Shown here in pieces: positions 45,732-55,495 of a DNA stretch of 64,000 nucleotides. Each line of letters opens with the position of its first letter. The stretch's first letter is position 1. The position numbers and the translations under genes are program-made. The notes beneath the pieces are model-generated. The model made no database searches and was not told where the DNA came from. It saw only the letters and a program-made list of their open reading frames with translations. Origin of the DNA: Nemertoderma westbladi (taxonomy: Eukaryota; Xenacoelomorpha; Nemertodermatida; Nemertodermatidae); assembly GCA_032718475.1 (NCBI GenBank), contig JAUCBJ010006646.1:1-64000 (forward strand). The letters are read 5' to 3'.

Positions 45732-47105
45732 GAGGAGCGAGCGGCGAAGGCGAAAGAGTTATTCGAGAACAGGATAGCGGAGTATAATAAGACCGCGGAT
45801 AGACATCAAGAGGAGACGAGGAGAGTGACTGGATTTGTTCCACAGGTCGTATCTCAACCCCGACCGGTGTATTATTCCGACGGCACCGAACCTGCGATAT
45901 TAGTAGATCATCCGGAGTCGCGAGAAGCGATACGATTCTTGCCGATGGTAAGAATGGCGGATCATTGGAACGTTGACTGTCTACGGGAAGTTTTATGCAC
46001 GAAGTTCTTGCGTGATGTCCCAATGCAGATCACAGATTACGACACATTGGATAAGATTGGAGCTCCGGGGAAGGAGAGCAAACTATTTGGATGGTTGGAT
46101 AAGTACATCAAGGTATGGGTCGCGGTGGCTACATTCCCAGACGACGAGGAGGTAGACCAGACGTGGCTGAGGAGGAAGGGTTCTTATACCCGATATGATG
46201 ACCACAAGGCTATCGAGCGCATGTGGACCCCATCAGACGAGATTCAGCGTCAGTGGAGGAAAACGGAGGAATCACTGCAGGATTGGAGGGTGATGTTCTA
46301 CGACAATGAAGGAGGGTCCCATCAAGAATGTTTGACCAGCAAGTGTATTCAAATTCGTGCAGCCGATGGTGTGACTCATGTGTTTATGTGTGTGAGGGCG
46401 GATCGAGAGAGACCGGAGCCCATCATAACGACACAATATCGGAAAGGGAAGGATCCTAGGGAGCAGATTTTGGAGGTATGCAGGCGAGGAGGTATGCACG
46501 GAGCGGAGCGTATCGACGCCAGGATGCTACCCAAGAAAGTTAGAGAGGCTATTCTCAACCAAGATTACGTCAAGGTGGGATCGGGAGTCCAGAGCGATTT
46601 GGAGAGCGACTTCAACGCCATGACTGATCTGGAAGATAGATTGCCGAGACCGTTTGTCGACACCAAGCTATTGTTGCTATGGGCACAGGATATTGGAATT
46701 TATAGGGAGTATCCCAACTCTGCTAAGACTGATATGGGCTTTATAGCACACTTGTTGTATAATTGGGACTTTAAGTTAAAGACGCAGAAGAAGTACGAGG
46801 AGGCGTATGGCGAATACAACACGCCACCGGGAGCGGAGTTCAAATCCCACTTCAAGCGGCAAGCGTTAGTGTATTGGAACATTTGCGCGCCACACCGTGC
46901 ATTGCTACAATATTATTTGGTGCTTGAGTCGAACACGGTGACTTGTTTATTAGCGGATATCGTTGCGCGAGTTTTGAAGCGTCATCCATTGGTATTCAGA
47001 GGAGATCAATATGTTCGCTCGAAAAGGGGGAATCCAATCCGACGTGATGAAGCGTTTCTTAACCCCGTTCTTCAACCAATCGTTAGAGAATACGTTGATG
47101 GTTAG
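45732..47105 (+). CDS. BEL ORF3, central part (unknown family)
   Basis: Same frame as the preceding segment, open immediately after the TAG. The first ATG is at 45825, giving 426 codons. It begins with a charged helix-like region (AKAKELFENRIAEYNKTADR). It then has a globular, aromatic-rich region with no motif known to me (for example LFGWLDKYIKVWVAVATF and MGFIAHLLYNWDFKLKTQKK). Lack of a membrane anchor argues against Env. It ends at 47105, where the coding sense passes to the +1 frame in the overlap 47011-47105. Confidence 0.72.
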   Translation, partial: EERAAKAKELFENRIAEYNKTADRHQEETRRVTGFVPQVVSQPRPVYYSDGTEPAILVDHPESREAIRFLPMVRMADHWNVDCLREVLCTKFLRDVPMQITDYDTLDKIGAPGKESKLFGWLDKYIKVWVAVATFPDDEEVDQTWLRRKGSYTRYDDHKAIERMWTPSDEIQRQWRKTEESLQDWRVMFYDNEGGSHQECLTSKCIQIRAADGVTHVFMCVRADRERPEPIITTQYRKGKDPREQILEVCRRGGMHGAERIDARMLPKKVREAILNQDYVKVGSGVQSDLESDFNAMTDLEDRLPRPFVDTKLLLLWAQDIGIYREYPNSAKTDMGFIAHLLYNWDFKLKTQKKYEEAYGEYNTPPGAEFKSHFKRQALVYWNICAPHRALLQYYLVLESNTVTCLLADIVARVLKRHPLVFRGDQYVRSKRGNPIRRDEAFLNPVLQPIVREYVDG

Positions 47106-48558
47106 GAGAGGATTAGCGATATTCCAAGGAGTATATCGACAGAACATCGGAGATTTGGGAGACCGACCGTCGATGGAGTATCCGACGCCAGAAGCTTTGG
47201 AGAAGTGGTTCGGGAATCAAACCCGCGGGTTTGGTACTCCCTTCCACTCGGAGGCTGATAGACCTGTTAAGGAGGGCTGGCCGGAGACGTTAGTAGAGGT
47301 GTTCGGAGTAGATCTTCCGGTGGAGAAGACATATCCGAAACGAACGTGGGAGGAAATATTGGAGATAGAGGACAAGGGCGAGGATGTTTACTTTGTTCCG
47401 GATCGACAACCGTTGACCGGAGAGGACGACATCGTATTAGACATTGGGAAGGAAGGAAGTGTGAAACCGATTGGAGACCTCATATACGAGAGGGCCTGGT
47501 TTCCACAAGCGCGTAGGTGCAAGTTGTGCGGCAGCACAAGGCACAATCTAAAGTCATGCGACGCGGTAGTAGAGGCGGCGCACAAGGTCTGTCGTTGGTG
47601 TAATGAGACCGACCATTCGTTTCACACGTGCACCGTCTTCATTTCTCAATGTGGATATTGTGGGGTAAAGGGACATCGTAGCGCGAGATGTCAGCTGCGA
47701 GATGATTCCTTTCAAAACCATAGCGCTAACCTACTTCGGGAGATGTTAGATAAGTGGGAGAGTGTGGCTGATTACCATATTCAAGCGCAGATGCGTTGGT
47801 TACCATTTAAGGCGGGATATGGGTTTTGGGCGGTAGACCCATCACATGTTGCGTACGAGCCATATCTACAATCGCTACCACAATATCAGGAACTCATCCT
47901 AACTGCTCAAGACCTTCCACAGAACACTGGAGTTATCGTAGTTCGAGAATACTTCAGACAGTTGAATATGGATAACAAATACACTTGGAACTTCGTTGCT
48001 ATTTGCGATCGCATCACGAAGGGTGTATTTACGGAGACTAGAAAAGTGGTACGCGCGCGAGGTGATTGGAGGATGGCGGCTATACAATACCGCAACGAAT
48101 TCTTGTTGACTCATGTGCCAGTGGGTTCATTGACCGCTGAGAGGATACAGGAACAGAGGATCGCAGCGACCACAGCGACGACCGCTGGAGCTCAAGGCTC
48201 GCGGAAGGAACCAGGAGGAGGGGTCCAAGACAAGCGTCAAGTCAAGGACGACCACTATCATTCTATTATAGAAGCACAGAGGTTGCAGCGCAAGGCGCAG
48301 GGAGCGTCAGAGAAGGCGCGAGTGCAACTGCATAAGGAAGAGTTGGCGGAAGCGACCACGGGAGCAAGACAACTGGGACGAGGCCGAGGGAGAAGTACCA
48401 GCCGGGAATCTGTCGGGGCTCAGGGAACGTCGTCGCCGGTTCCGGGGAGTGACGCCTCACGGACGCCGTCAACAGAGTCAACTGGAGGTAGACTGGTGTA
48501 TCTGGGAAGAGGGCGAAAGAGAGGAGCGAGCCCAAAGAACCCAGGAGCGGGTCGATAA
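47011..48558 (+). CDS. BEL ORF3, C-terminal part with three CCHC zinc knuckles
   Basis: 515 codons in the +1 frame relative to the central part. Three exact C-x2-C-x4-H-x4-C knuckles stand in a row: CKLCGSTRHNLKSC, CRWCNETDHSFHTC and CGYCGVKGHRSARC (residues about 170-227). Knuckles of this type bind single-stranded nucleic acid in retroelement Gag and nucleocapsid proteins. The tail after residue about 390 is low-complexity and basic (GRGRGRSTSRES, LGRGRKRGASP), which also fits RNA binding. I infer a second Gag-like or nucleic-acid-binding protein carried in the env position. No homologous family is known to me. Confidence 0.8.
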   Translation: MFARKGGIQSDVMKRFLTPFFNQSLENTLMVRRGLAIFQGVYRQNIGDLGDRPSMEYPTPEALEKWFGNQTRGFGTPFHSEADRPVKEGWPETLVEVFGVDLPVEKTYPKRTWEEILEIEDKGEDVYFVPDRQPLTGEDDIVLDIGKEGSVKPIGDLIYERAWFPQARRCKLCGSTRHNLKSCDAVVEAAHKVCRWCNETDHSFHTCTVFISQCGYCGVKGHRSARCQLRDDSFQNHSANLLREMLDKWESVADYHIQAQMRWLPFKAGYGFWAVDPSHVAYEPYLQSLPQYQELILTAQDLPQNTGVIVVREYFRQLNMDNKYTWNFVAICDRITKGVFTETRKVVRARGDWRMAAIQYRNEFLLTHVPVGSLTAERIQEQRIAATTATTAGAQGSRKEPGGGVQDKRQVKDDHYHSIIEAQRLQRKAQGASEKARVQLHKEELAEATTGARQLGRGRGRSTSRESVGAQGTSSPVPGSDASRTPSTESTGGRLVYLGRGRKRGASPKNPGAGR

Positions 48559-49047
48559 TACATTATAGCACAGGGCGACAGACTCTAGATATATACATCA
48601 TCGTCGCTCTGATGTATATTGTAGCATTTAGAAATCTTCGACTAGACTCATATACACTAGTTGAGTTGTTTTGAATTTATATTATGAGAGAGGCGAAGGA
48701 AGTGATTGGGGAGACAAACCTGCGGGTTTGGCTTACTCCTTTCACTTGCCCTAGCAAAATTTTTATATTTGATCTTGTATGTAGTAATCATTATGTAGTA
48801 AGAACGAGAAACAATATTTTGTAAATTTAATTTGTATGTAATAATCGTTAACAATGAGAGAGATAATATTTTGTAAATTTAATTTGTATGCAATTCATTA
48901 TGCAATATCTCTAGCAATATTTGTAAATAGTAGGATTTATAGTATCAAGTATTTAGATTATTTGGAAGAAATTTATTTTGTTTGTATACATCACCTTATA
49001 CTCTTCTACAGTTGGAGGGAAACATTATATGATTTCCCTTGGAGCGG
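48559..49047 (+). other. BEL 3' untranslated region
   Basis: AT-rich, with a long imperfect hairpin at 48700-48747 built on caaacctgcgggtttgg. The last bases before the 3' LTR, ggagcgg, are the only short purine-rich candidate for a polypurine tract. Confidence 0.65.
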
Positions 49048-51240
49048 TGTTACGGTATATGGCGCTGTATCCACATTATTAGTCATTATGCAGTATAATA
49101 TATTAGTCCGTTATACTGTACACAATATTAGTCCGTTATACTGTATGTAATATTAGTCCGTTGTGCAGCATGATATTTTAGATAAGGCATAATAGCGCAA
49201 TGATATTTAGATAGGGAAACCAAAACGTCCATATATTTGAATCCATCCATTTTGTATAATATGTAGCCCTACCTACGTAATTTTGTATTAGGATATATGT
49301 AGATAGTTCCAGGGTAGCCAGTTTAGTCGGACCCTGGATTTTGTGCTTGCTGATATTAGCATCAATAGGGCTAGCATATAGGGACGCTGTCCTGGCCATT
49401 CAGCAGCCAGGGACATGATCCATTACCATATATGGTAATAATTTGAGGTTTGGGCAGCAATAGGGCTACAATCCGGCCTCCTTATTGGACTAACTGCTTC
49501 CAGCTTGGTCTAATGCTAGCGCGGACTGGAGAGCCAATAGGAGAGCGATTGAGTCACCCTATTGCATCACCCCATCCGGATCACCTATAAATTGGCGGTG
49601 TGCCTGTAGAGCCTTACTGCTATCACCTTTGTACTTGCTGAGCTGTCCCTATTCACTTTTGACGGATATTTTAGCGTTTTTCTGCAATTTGCTATTTTTC
49701 GATTAATCTCAAAATGATTTGCTAGTGCGATTATTCTTGATTGTGTTTCTCAATTAATCCTATCGATTACTGCTAATTACAACTGGAACTATGATTTCTA
49801 TCCTTTGTTAATGGTTCTATGTGATTCCTTTCTGCGCAATAATCCTAAGGGATTTCTGAGACTGTCAGACTTTGTGATTTGCATGCGCCGCTACGGTAGC
49901 TATTAGCATAATGGAGGGCTAAAGTGCCAGTGGGCGGTGGGCACATCGGGGGGTTGAGCGACTAGGGGAGAGCGGAGGATTCAAAGACGGGCAACGCTGG
50001 CGGGGGTCACCGTTGCGGGCGGGCATTTGCACTGTAACACGCAGACCATTCGCCGATACAGTAACTAGGGGGCTGATGATCCAGGTTTCGTCTCTATTTA
50101 GTATTAGGGGGGCAGGAATCAGGTTAGTTAGGAATCCTAGATGTATCCGGGAGAGGCCTGCGCGTACTACAACGTTGAGTGTGGAGTACGAATAGTGAAT
50201 CGCACAATTGTGGGCTATACAGTAGTTAACTGCATAATTGCGAACTGTGATTGCTGACGCTGATTGGTGTGTTACTGAAGTGTGCCTATGATTATGAATG
50301 TTTAGGTAGGCGCCCTTTTCTCTTTGATTGATTTCTATTTCATAGTTACAACAATTAGTTACTGATTAGGTCAAAGTAATACGGCAATTTAGGCTATTAC
50401 TAGCGAAACCTGTTGCGTAATAACTTAGAATTACGCATTCTGGAACTCTTAGTAATTAGTACGCTGTTAAATATTTGTGACTGTAATTGATTAGTAAAAA
50501 ATTAAGAATTAGTACGCAGCATAGCGGAGAGTAGCTAAGGTAATAATTAGAGTACTGTAAACTATTCACGCTGAGCGGTTATTTGCATTAGCGGGCAATC
50601 AGCTAGATCGCACTATTCGGTACGCACAATACGCTAGTAGTTTGCTGGCCTAAAGCCAGCGGCAGGCAAGTTTAGACCCGGAGCGGTATTATCCACGTAG
50701 AAACAAATACTGTATCATTTGATTATTTTAAATATTCTCGCATTCACACATTACGTTAGAGAACCCCCAGTATTCGCGGTTAGAAAAGACGTAGACAATA
50801 GCGTGCTTTAATAGTGATAGAATTAGGCGTAAGAATACTCTGAGTGCAAAGCCTCTCGCACTCGTCTTAAGTAAGCTTAGGGAGCCGACTCGGGTTTATT
50901 GTTTTGGTTATTCCCGCGTGGCTCATAGATTCGAACAGTTAGCTCTCTATCGAGCGATCGGTAGAGAAAGGAACAAGCGATTTTGCAGGAGCTGTGTAAA
51001 TTTAGTAAAATATATTAGCGGACGGCAGATTAGCGCCATCTAACGGTAAGTAGCGGTTTTGTATTTAGCAACCTTTACAATTTAGTAATATCACGCTCCT
51101 GATCCCCTTTACTTAACAGTAGAGCAGTCTTCGTGTCTTATTGGTTAGGCGAGAGCTCATTAGGTTGGCAGAAGGATATTAACGGGTATTTGTCTGTTCA
51201 ACAGTTCTGCTGTTAGTATAGAGGTCGCGGTTGTTTATCA
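49048..51240 (+). repeat. 3' LTR of the BEL element
   Basis: 2193 bp, TGTTACGG...TTTATCA, followed by the target duplication agttt at 51241. It matches the 5' LTR except for a few substitutions, a 10-bp insertion (attcgaacag at about 50929) and a 4-bp deletion (gctagtgcg). TATAAAT is at 49586. Confidence 0.95.
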
Positions 51241-52157
51241 AGTTTCATCGCCCAATGAACACTTCAATATAATCTAGAACAGTGGATTAATTTCTCCCCT
51301 TTGGGGTATCATCAGCACAAAAACACACTACTGCACTACAGGTAGGCCTACCAAACAAAAAACAATAACAAATCTGAAATAGACTGCCGATCACTCACAA
51401 ACAAACGATGTATATCTACGATACAAATAACATTCACCCTACGGTTGTTATGTGGTTAGAAAAGCCGTGCAGCCACAGTCCGCAGAGCTGACAAAATAGA
51501 CAACTGAACTCTTAATTATAGAAACAAATGCAAAACTAATCAATCAATACAGCACCGCGATGTGGTTAGACAGGGCCGTGCGCTACTGTCTACAGTACAA
51601 AATACTAATCAATCAAATCAGCATGGAGACGTGATTAGACAGGGCCGTGCACTGCTATCTACAGTACAAATGGCACAGAGAAGTATCAATAGCAAAGAGC
51701 CTGGCGTACCCGAGCGCACAACTACAGTACGATTTCCTACGTATGTGAAATATCCGTACAAAAACATAATATCATAAAAATCAATACAAGACTTGATTAG
51801 GCAGGGCCGTGCGCTACTATTTACAGTACAAATAGCACAGAGCAGTATTAATGGCAGAAAATATACCCAAACACAAAACTACATTAAAAAATATACCATG
51901 GTCAAACTGAAAGTAAACCAGAGGGCAATTGCACCAGGCCACCCCATTAGTTTCTCCGTAAGACCCGACCGCGTTAAACCGCCGGAATTCTGTCCATGGG
52001 GGCCTAAACTTGGAAATATAGTTCGCCTCGGCGTGGATCCGGTCCTCGTACGACCTGAAGCTCCTAACCCGTGAGACCCTGAGACACCCTAACCTACACT
52101 GGGCAAAATGATCCAACAGCACAAACTCCCCGTGTTCTTTTGAACAGGATGCACTTC
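51241..52157 (-). pseudogene. PLE fragment, minus strand, 5'-truncated
   Basis: Holds the end of the GIY-YIG domain (LLDHFAQCRLGCLRVSRVRS, RFNAVGSYGETNGVAWCNC), the repeated 3' untranslated region and the terminal repeat with its hammerhead motif. It was the upstream neighbour of the PLE at 26058-30172 before the BEL element separated them. At 52157 it is fused to a plus-strand PLE copy. Confidence 0.88.
51283..51318 (-). ncRNA. Hammerhead ribozyme motif of the PLE terminal repeat, best-preserved copy
   Basis: Minus strand: CTGATGA (51309-51315), stem II CCCC-AAA-GGGG, GAAA, then TTAATC, where A15.1-U16.1 and one further pair can form a minimal stem III and C is the cleavage-site base. CAC after the site can pair with GUG before CTGATGA. 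Stem I is short, as in the minimal type I hammerheads described in PLEs. Confidence 0.5.
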
Positions 52158-52256
52158 CTGGGTGTCCGGGTATAGTGAGGGGTTTTTGAATGAGGCCCGG
52201 GGTTGGGACCCGGAACGGTTACGGGACTCGCACGGTGTCAAACCGGGTGGTGGCGC

Positions 52257-53329
52257 TGTAAAAGCTTTTGCGGACATAACAAGTCATTGTCCAACTACGC
52301 GGCGGGAAGGGATTGGAGCGGGTGTGACGAAATCTATCAGCCGATTCTTTATGGATGTGGAATTTTTCTTTGTTCTGCCTCATTCAGCCAATCAGAGCAA
52401 TTTTCCCTTTACGTCTGACAGAGGCCAATGGAAACCAGCGCAATGCATTACGGTCTTTGTTTACTATTTTTCTGAGCATCAGAACCGGCTCGGAATCTTC
52501 TGTGCTTCTGGGTAGAAGTTTCAAACTTTGGCCGGAACATCAGATGGCCTTGATTATAAGAACGTAAAACTATTAACGCATTGAACATTGCTGCACATGT
52601 CATCCTGCATCATACCTGGAACACTGCATAAGTAACACATACTGACTGTTCACCGCATTATTTTACTTCTGTTATTAATTGTTGTTATATTAATGGATAT
52701 TGCTGTTATATTTGGAGAATACCGATAAATAATCATAAACCCCCAATCTTCTTGATTACTGAAGGTAAGAGGAACAGGTTTACCGGTAGCAACTGCGACT
52801 TAAATTATAGTGGTTTTTGTGTGAATTAAATGCTATTTCATAATCCCTACGTGTGTCAGTTGCAATCCTCCTTATATATAATCAAATTCAGTGACGGTCG
52901 GCAGATCAGTGCGAAGTAGTGTGAAGTAGTGTGAAGTAGTGTGAAGGTTAATAAAGCATCTCCTAAAGATGCGCTATTTACGAAACTCTGTGGCCATCTA
53001 GTTGTGATTAGTATAAGTCATAACTCTGTTTTTATACTTAAAGCGCCACGTCCTAAAGGAACTGTTAATATTTTCCCCGAAAGTAAATATATTGTCAGAG
53101 ATTATATAGTAACGATCAATCGAATGATACAGTAGGTCTACATTGCAATAACTCTCAAGGAATCCGAATCCAGTCTCCCAAAACCGTGGGTGAAAGGTCG
53201 CGCACAGACTGGCTTCGGCTGATGTAACTTCAGTACACTAGGTAATTGATATAGGCTAAAGTCGATTTATAAACAAGAGGACAACTAAAATTGGCAGGTT
53301 AAACTGCTAAAGGTCTAAAAGCACGAACA
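52257..53329 (+). mobile_element. Solo LTR (1073 bp) of a different LTR retrotransposon
   Basis: Starts TGTAAAAG and ends CACGAACA, flanked by perfect 5-bp duplications ggcgc (52252-52256 and 53330-53334). The uninterrupted PLE sequence at 27430-27450 shows the empty site. It has a TATA-like gattataag near 52553 and AATAAA at 52940, preceded by four copies of gtgaagtagt. No internal region remains, so it arose by LTR-LTR recombination. The strand is inferred from the signals. Confidence 0.88.
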
Positions 53330-54600
53330 GGCGCCAAGTCGGAGAAGGACAGGATCTACTTCGGGGTAGATGGTAGATTCGCGAAGGTCGTCAAGCCGGT
53401 CCTCCGGCGGAATCGGTGGGTGTTGGGAGAGAGTGGGATGGGAGTTGCGTGCAATCTTTACGCGGGTCGGAGTTTGGGTAATATGATGGTTCAGAAGCGG
53501 CCGCCGGCTAAGAGGAGGGGAAATAGACGATACGGCTCCCGGGCGGGGTGTAAAACATGCGACGCCATGTACGACATGGCCCAGACCCCATGGGGGAGAT
53601 GATCAACGGTTTTTTCACGTGTGTGTCCCACGGGGTACTTTATCTGTTGACCTGCACCAATCACCCGGGGGGTATTACTTGGGCCAGACGGAGCAAACCA
53701 TTAGGGATAGGATGACAGGTCTCACCGATCGGCCATAGGTAGGTACGTGAAGGAAGTGCATCCTGATCAAGAGAACACGGGGGAGTATGTGCTGTTGGAT
53801 CATTTTTCCCAGTGCGGGTTAGGGTGTCTCAGGGTCTCGCGGGTTAGGAGCTTCAGGTCAGACGAGGACCGGATCCACGCCGAGGCGAACTATATTTTCA
53901 AGCTTAGGCCCCATGGAACAGAATGGTTCAGGCGGTTTAACGCGGTCGGGTCTTATGGTGAAACTTATGGGGTTGCCTGGTGCAATTGCCCTCTGGTTTA
54001 CTTTCAGTTTGACCGTGGTATATTTTTTAATGTAGTTTTGTGTTTGGGCATGTTTTTTTGCCATTAATACTGCTCTGTGCCATTTGTACTGTAAATAGTA
54101 GCGCACGGCCCTGCCTAATCAAGTTTCGTATTGATTTTTATGATATTATGTTTTTGTACGGATATTTCACATACGTAGGAATTTCGTACTGTAGTTGTGA
54201 GCTCGAGTACGCCAGGCTCTCTGCTATTGATACTTCTCTGTGCCATTTGTACTGTAGATAGCAGCGCACGGCCCTGTCTAATCACGTCTCGGTGCTGATT
54301 TGATTGATTAGTATTTTGTACTGTAGACAGTAGCGCACGGCCCTGTCTAATCACGTCTCGGTGCTGTATTGATTGATTAGTTTTGTATTTGTTTCTATAA
54401 TTAAGAGTTCAGTTGTCTATTTTGTCAGCTCTATGGACCGTGGCTGCACGGCTTTTCTAACCACATAACAACCGTAGGGGGAATGTTATTTGTACCGTAG
54501 ATATACATCGTTTGTTTGTGAGTGATCGGCAGTCTATTTCAGATTTGTTATTGTTTTTTGTTTGGTAGGCCTACCTGTAGTGCAGTAGTGTGTTTTTGTG

Positions 54601-54635
54601 CTGATGATGCCCCAAAGGGGATAAATTAATCCACT
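54601..54635 (+). ncRNA. Mutated hammerhead motif in plus-strand PLE repeat
   Basis: CTGATGA and the CCCC-AAA-GGGG stem are present, but the core GAAA reads TAAA. That changes an essential core G, so this copy is expected to be inactive. Confidence 0.45.
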
Positions 54636-54745
54636 GTTCTAGATTATATTGAAGTGTTCATTGGGCGATGAAACTCCTTGTCGTTTTAATAATTATCATG
54701 ATGTTTACAAACGCCCTAAAGTCGGCATGTCGGCTCTACGAATAA

Positions 54746-55243
54746 TTACTATATTACGGGACATGGTGTATATATATATTAATTAAATTAAATTAAGTTA
54801 AGAAAGTTAGGGAATATGACTAGGGTGTGAGATCAAGTTGTTTTAGTATAATAATATTTTAAGAATTCAAAAGGTGACAGCTTATAGCACCCTTTAGGGC
54901 CGAGGAATACAAATTAACAAGGAGCACTAGACCCGCCACCACTCTAAAATGGAGTACGTTAACACTAACACTTACATTAACACTAACACTAACGTTAACA
55001 CTAACGTTAACACATTTTGGTGCTATACAATAATAATAAACAGTTATCAAATAGTGCTTCTGAAATTTAATAATTTAAATTATTGTGCAGCAGAGTTTAC
55101 ACCAAATTTTTTGTACCCACTAAAAAATTGCATACCATAACACGCAGTCAGCTTGAAAATATTACCATTCCACTCGACTTACATAAAAACCCTTGAGGAA
55201 ATATGGAAAATTTAAATAAATATAAGATAATAATTATTGATTT
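54746..55243. other. No gene seen; short cactaacgttaa repeats
   Basis: AT-rich right flank of the retroelement complex. A short repeat of ttaacactaac/cgttaacac units lies at 54957-55013. Confidence 0.5.
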
Positions 55244-55495
55244 TCATCTTTGAAAATTTGGTGCTAAACAGTGCGTTTCTAAATGGTTATTGACAATTCT
55301 TAGCATAAATTGTGAGTCACTGTGAGTACTGTTAAACCAAGTCTCTACAAAGGCGACAATATCGTAGTCGTTGCACATATTGTTAGGAAGGTAGTCCCAA
55401 TTGGCAGAAAGAGAACGTATATTAGTCTGTAATATACGCAGAAATGAAGGGCCTGGGTTTGGGTGAATATCGCCGGCAATTAATAATAAACACAT
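55244..55495 (-). pseudogene. LINE endonuclease start with 2A-like motif
   Basis: The minus-strand frame contains LLIAGDIHPNPGPSFLRILQ, then TNIRSLSAN and DIVAFVETWF. This is the usual start of a CR1/L2-type apurinic endonuclease (ETWF matches the catalytic ETWL region). GDIHPNPGP resembles the 2A peptide consensus D(V/I)ExNPGP with E changed to H. The frame ends at 55244. It is not contiguous with the RT at 57975. Confidence 0.7.

Larger units (their letters stand above)
32229..51240 (+). mobile_element. Very large BEL/Pao LTR retrotransposon (19.0 kb)
   Basis: LTRs of 2187 bp (32229-34415) and 2193 bp (49048-51240) start TGTTACGG and end TTTATCA. They are flanked by the 5-bp duplication agttt (32224-32228 and 51241-51245). 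Between them lie a 1.3-kb leader, gag, pol with the BEL domain order (Gag DUF1759-type, zinc finger, protease, RT, RNase H, integrase), a 0.76-kb spacer and an extra 3.7-kb coding region. The LTRs differ by roughly eight substitutions and two indels, so insertion was recent. The coding regions nevertheless show two in-frame stops and two frame changes. Typical BEL elements are much shorter and have no third ORF. Confidence 0.93.
52158..54745 (+). pseudogene. PLE fragment, plus strand, interrupted by a solo LTR
   Basis: Plus-strand PLE starting in the linker region (SGYSEGFLNEARGWDPERLR), broken by the solo LTR at 52257-53329. It resumes with KSEKDRIYFGVDGRFAKVVK, SRAGCKTCDAMYDMAQTPWG and GVLYLLTCTNHPG (GIY half). 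A frame change follows near 53598, then EVHPDQENTGEYVLLDHFSQ and FNAVGSYGETYGVAWCNC. The 3' untranslated repeats are at 54065-54480 and the terminal repeat at 54600-54720. The RT domain is absent. Confidence 0.88.

Noticed and set aside
52941-53135. 64-codon frame in the solo LTR
   Set aside because: Lies across the AATAAA and LTR end; chance frame.
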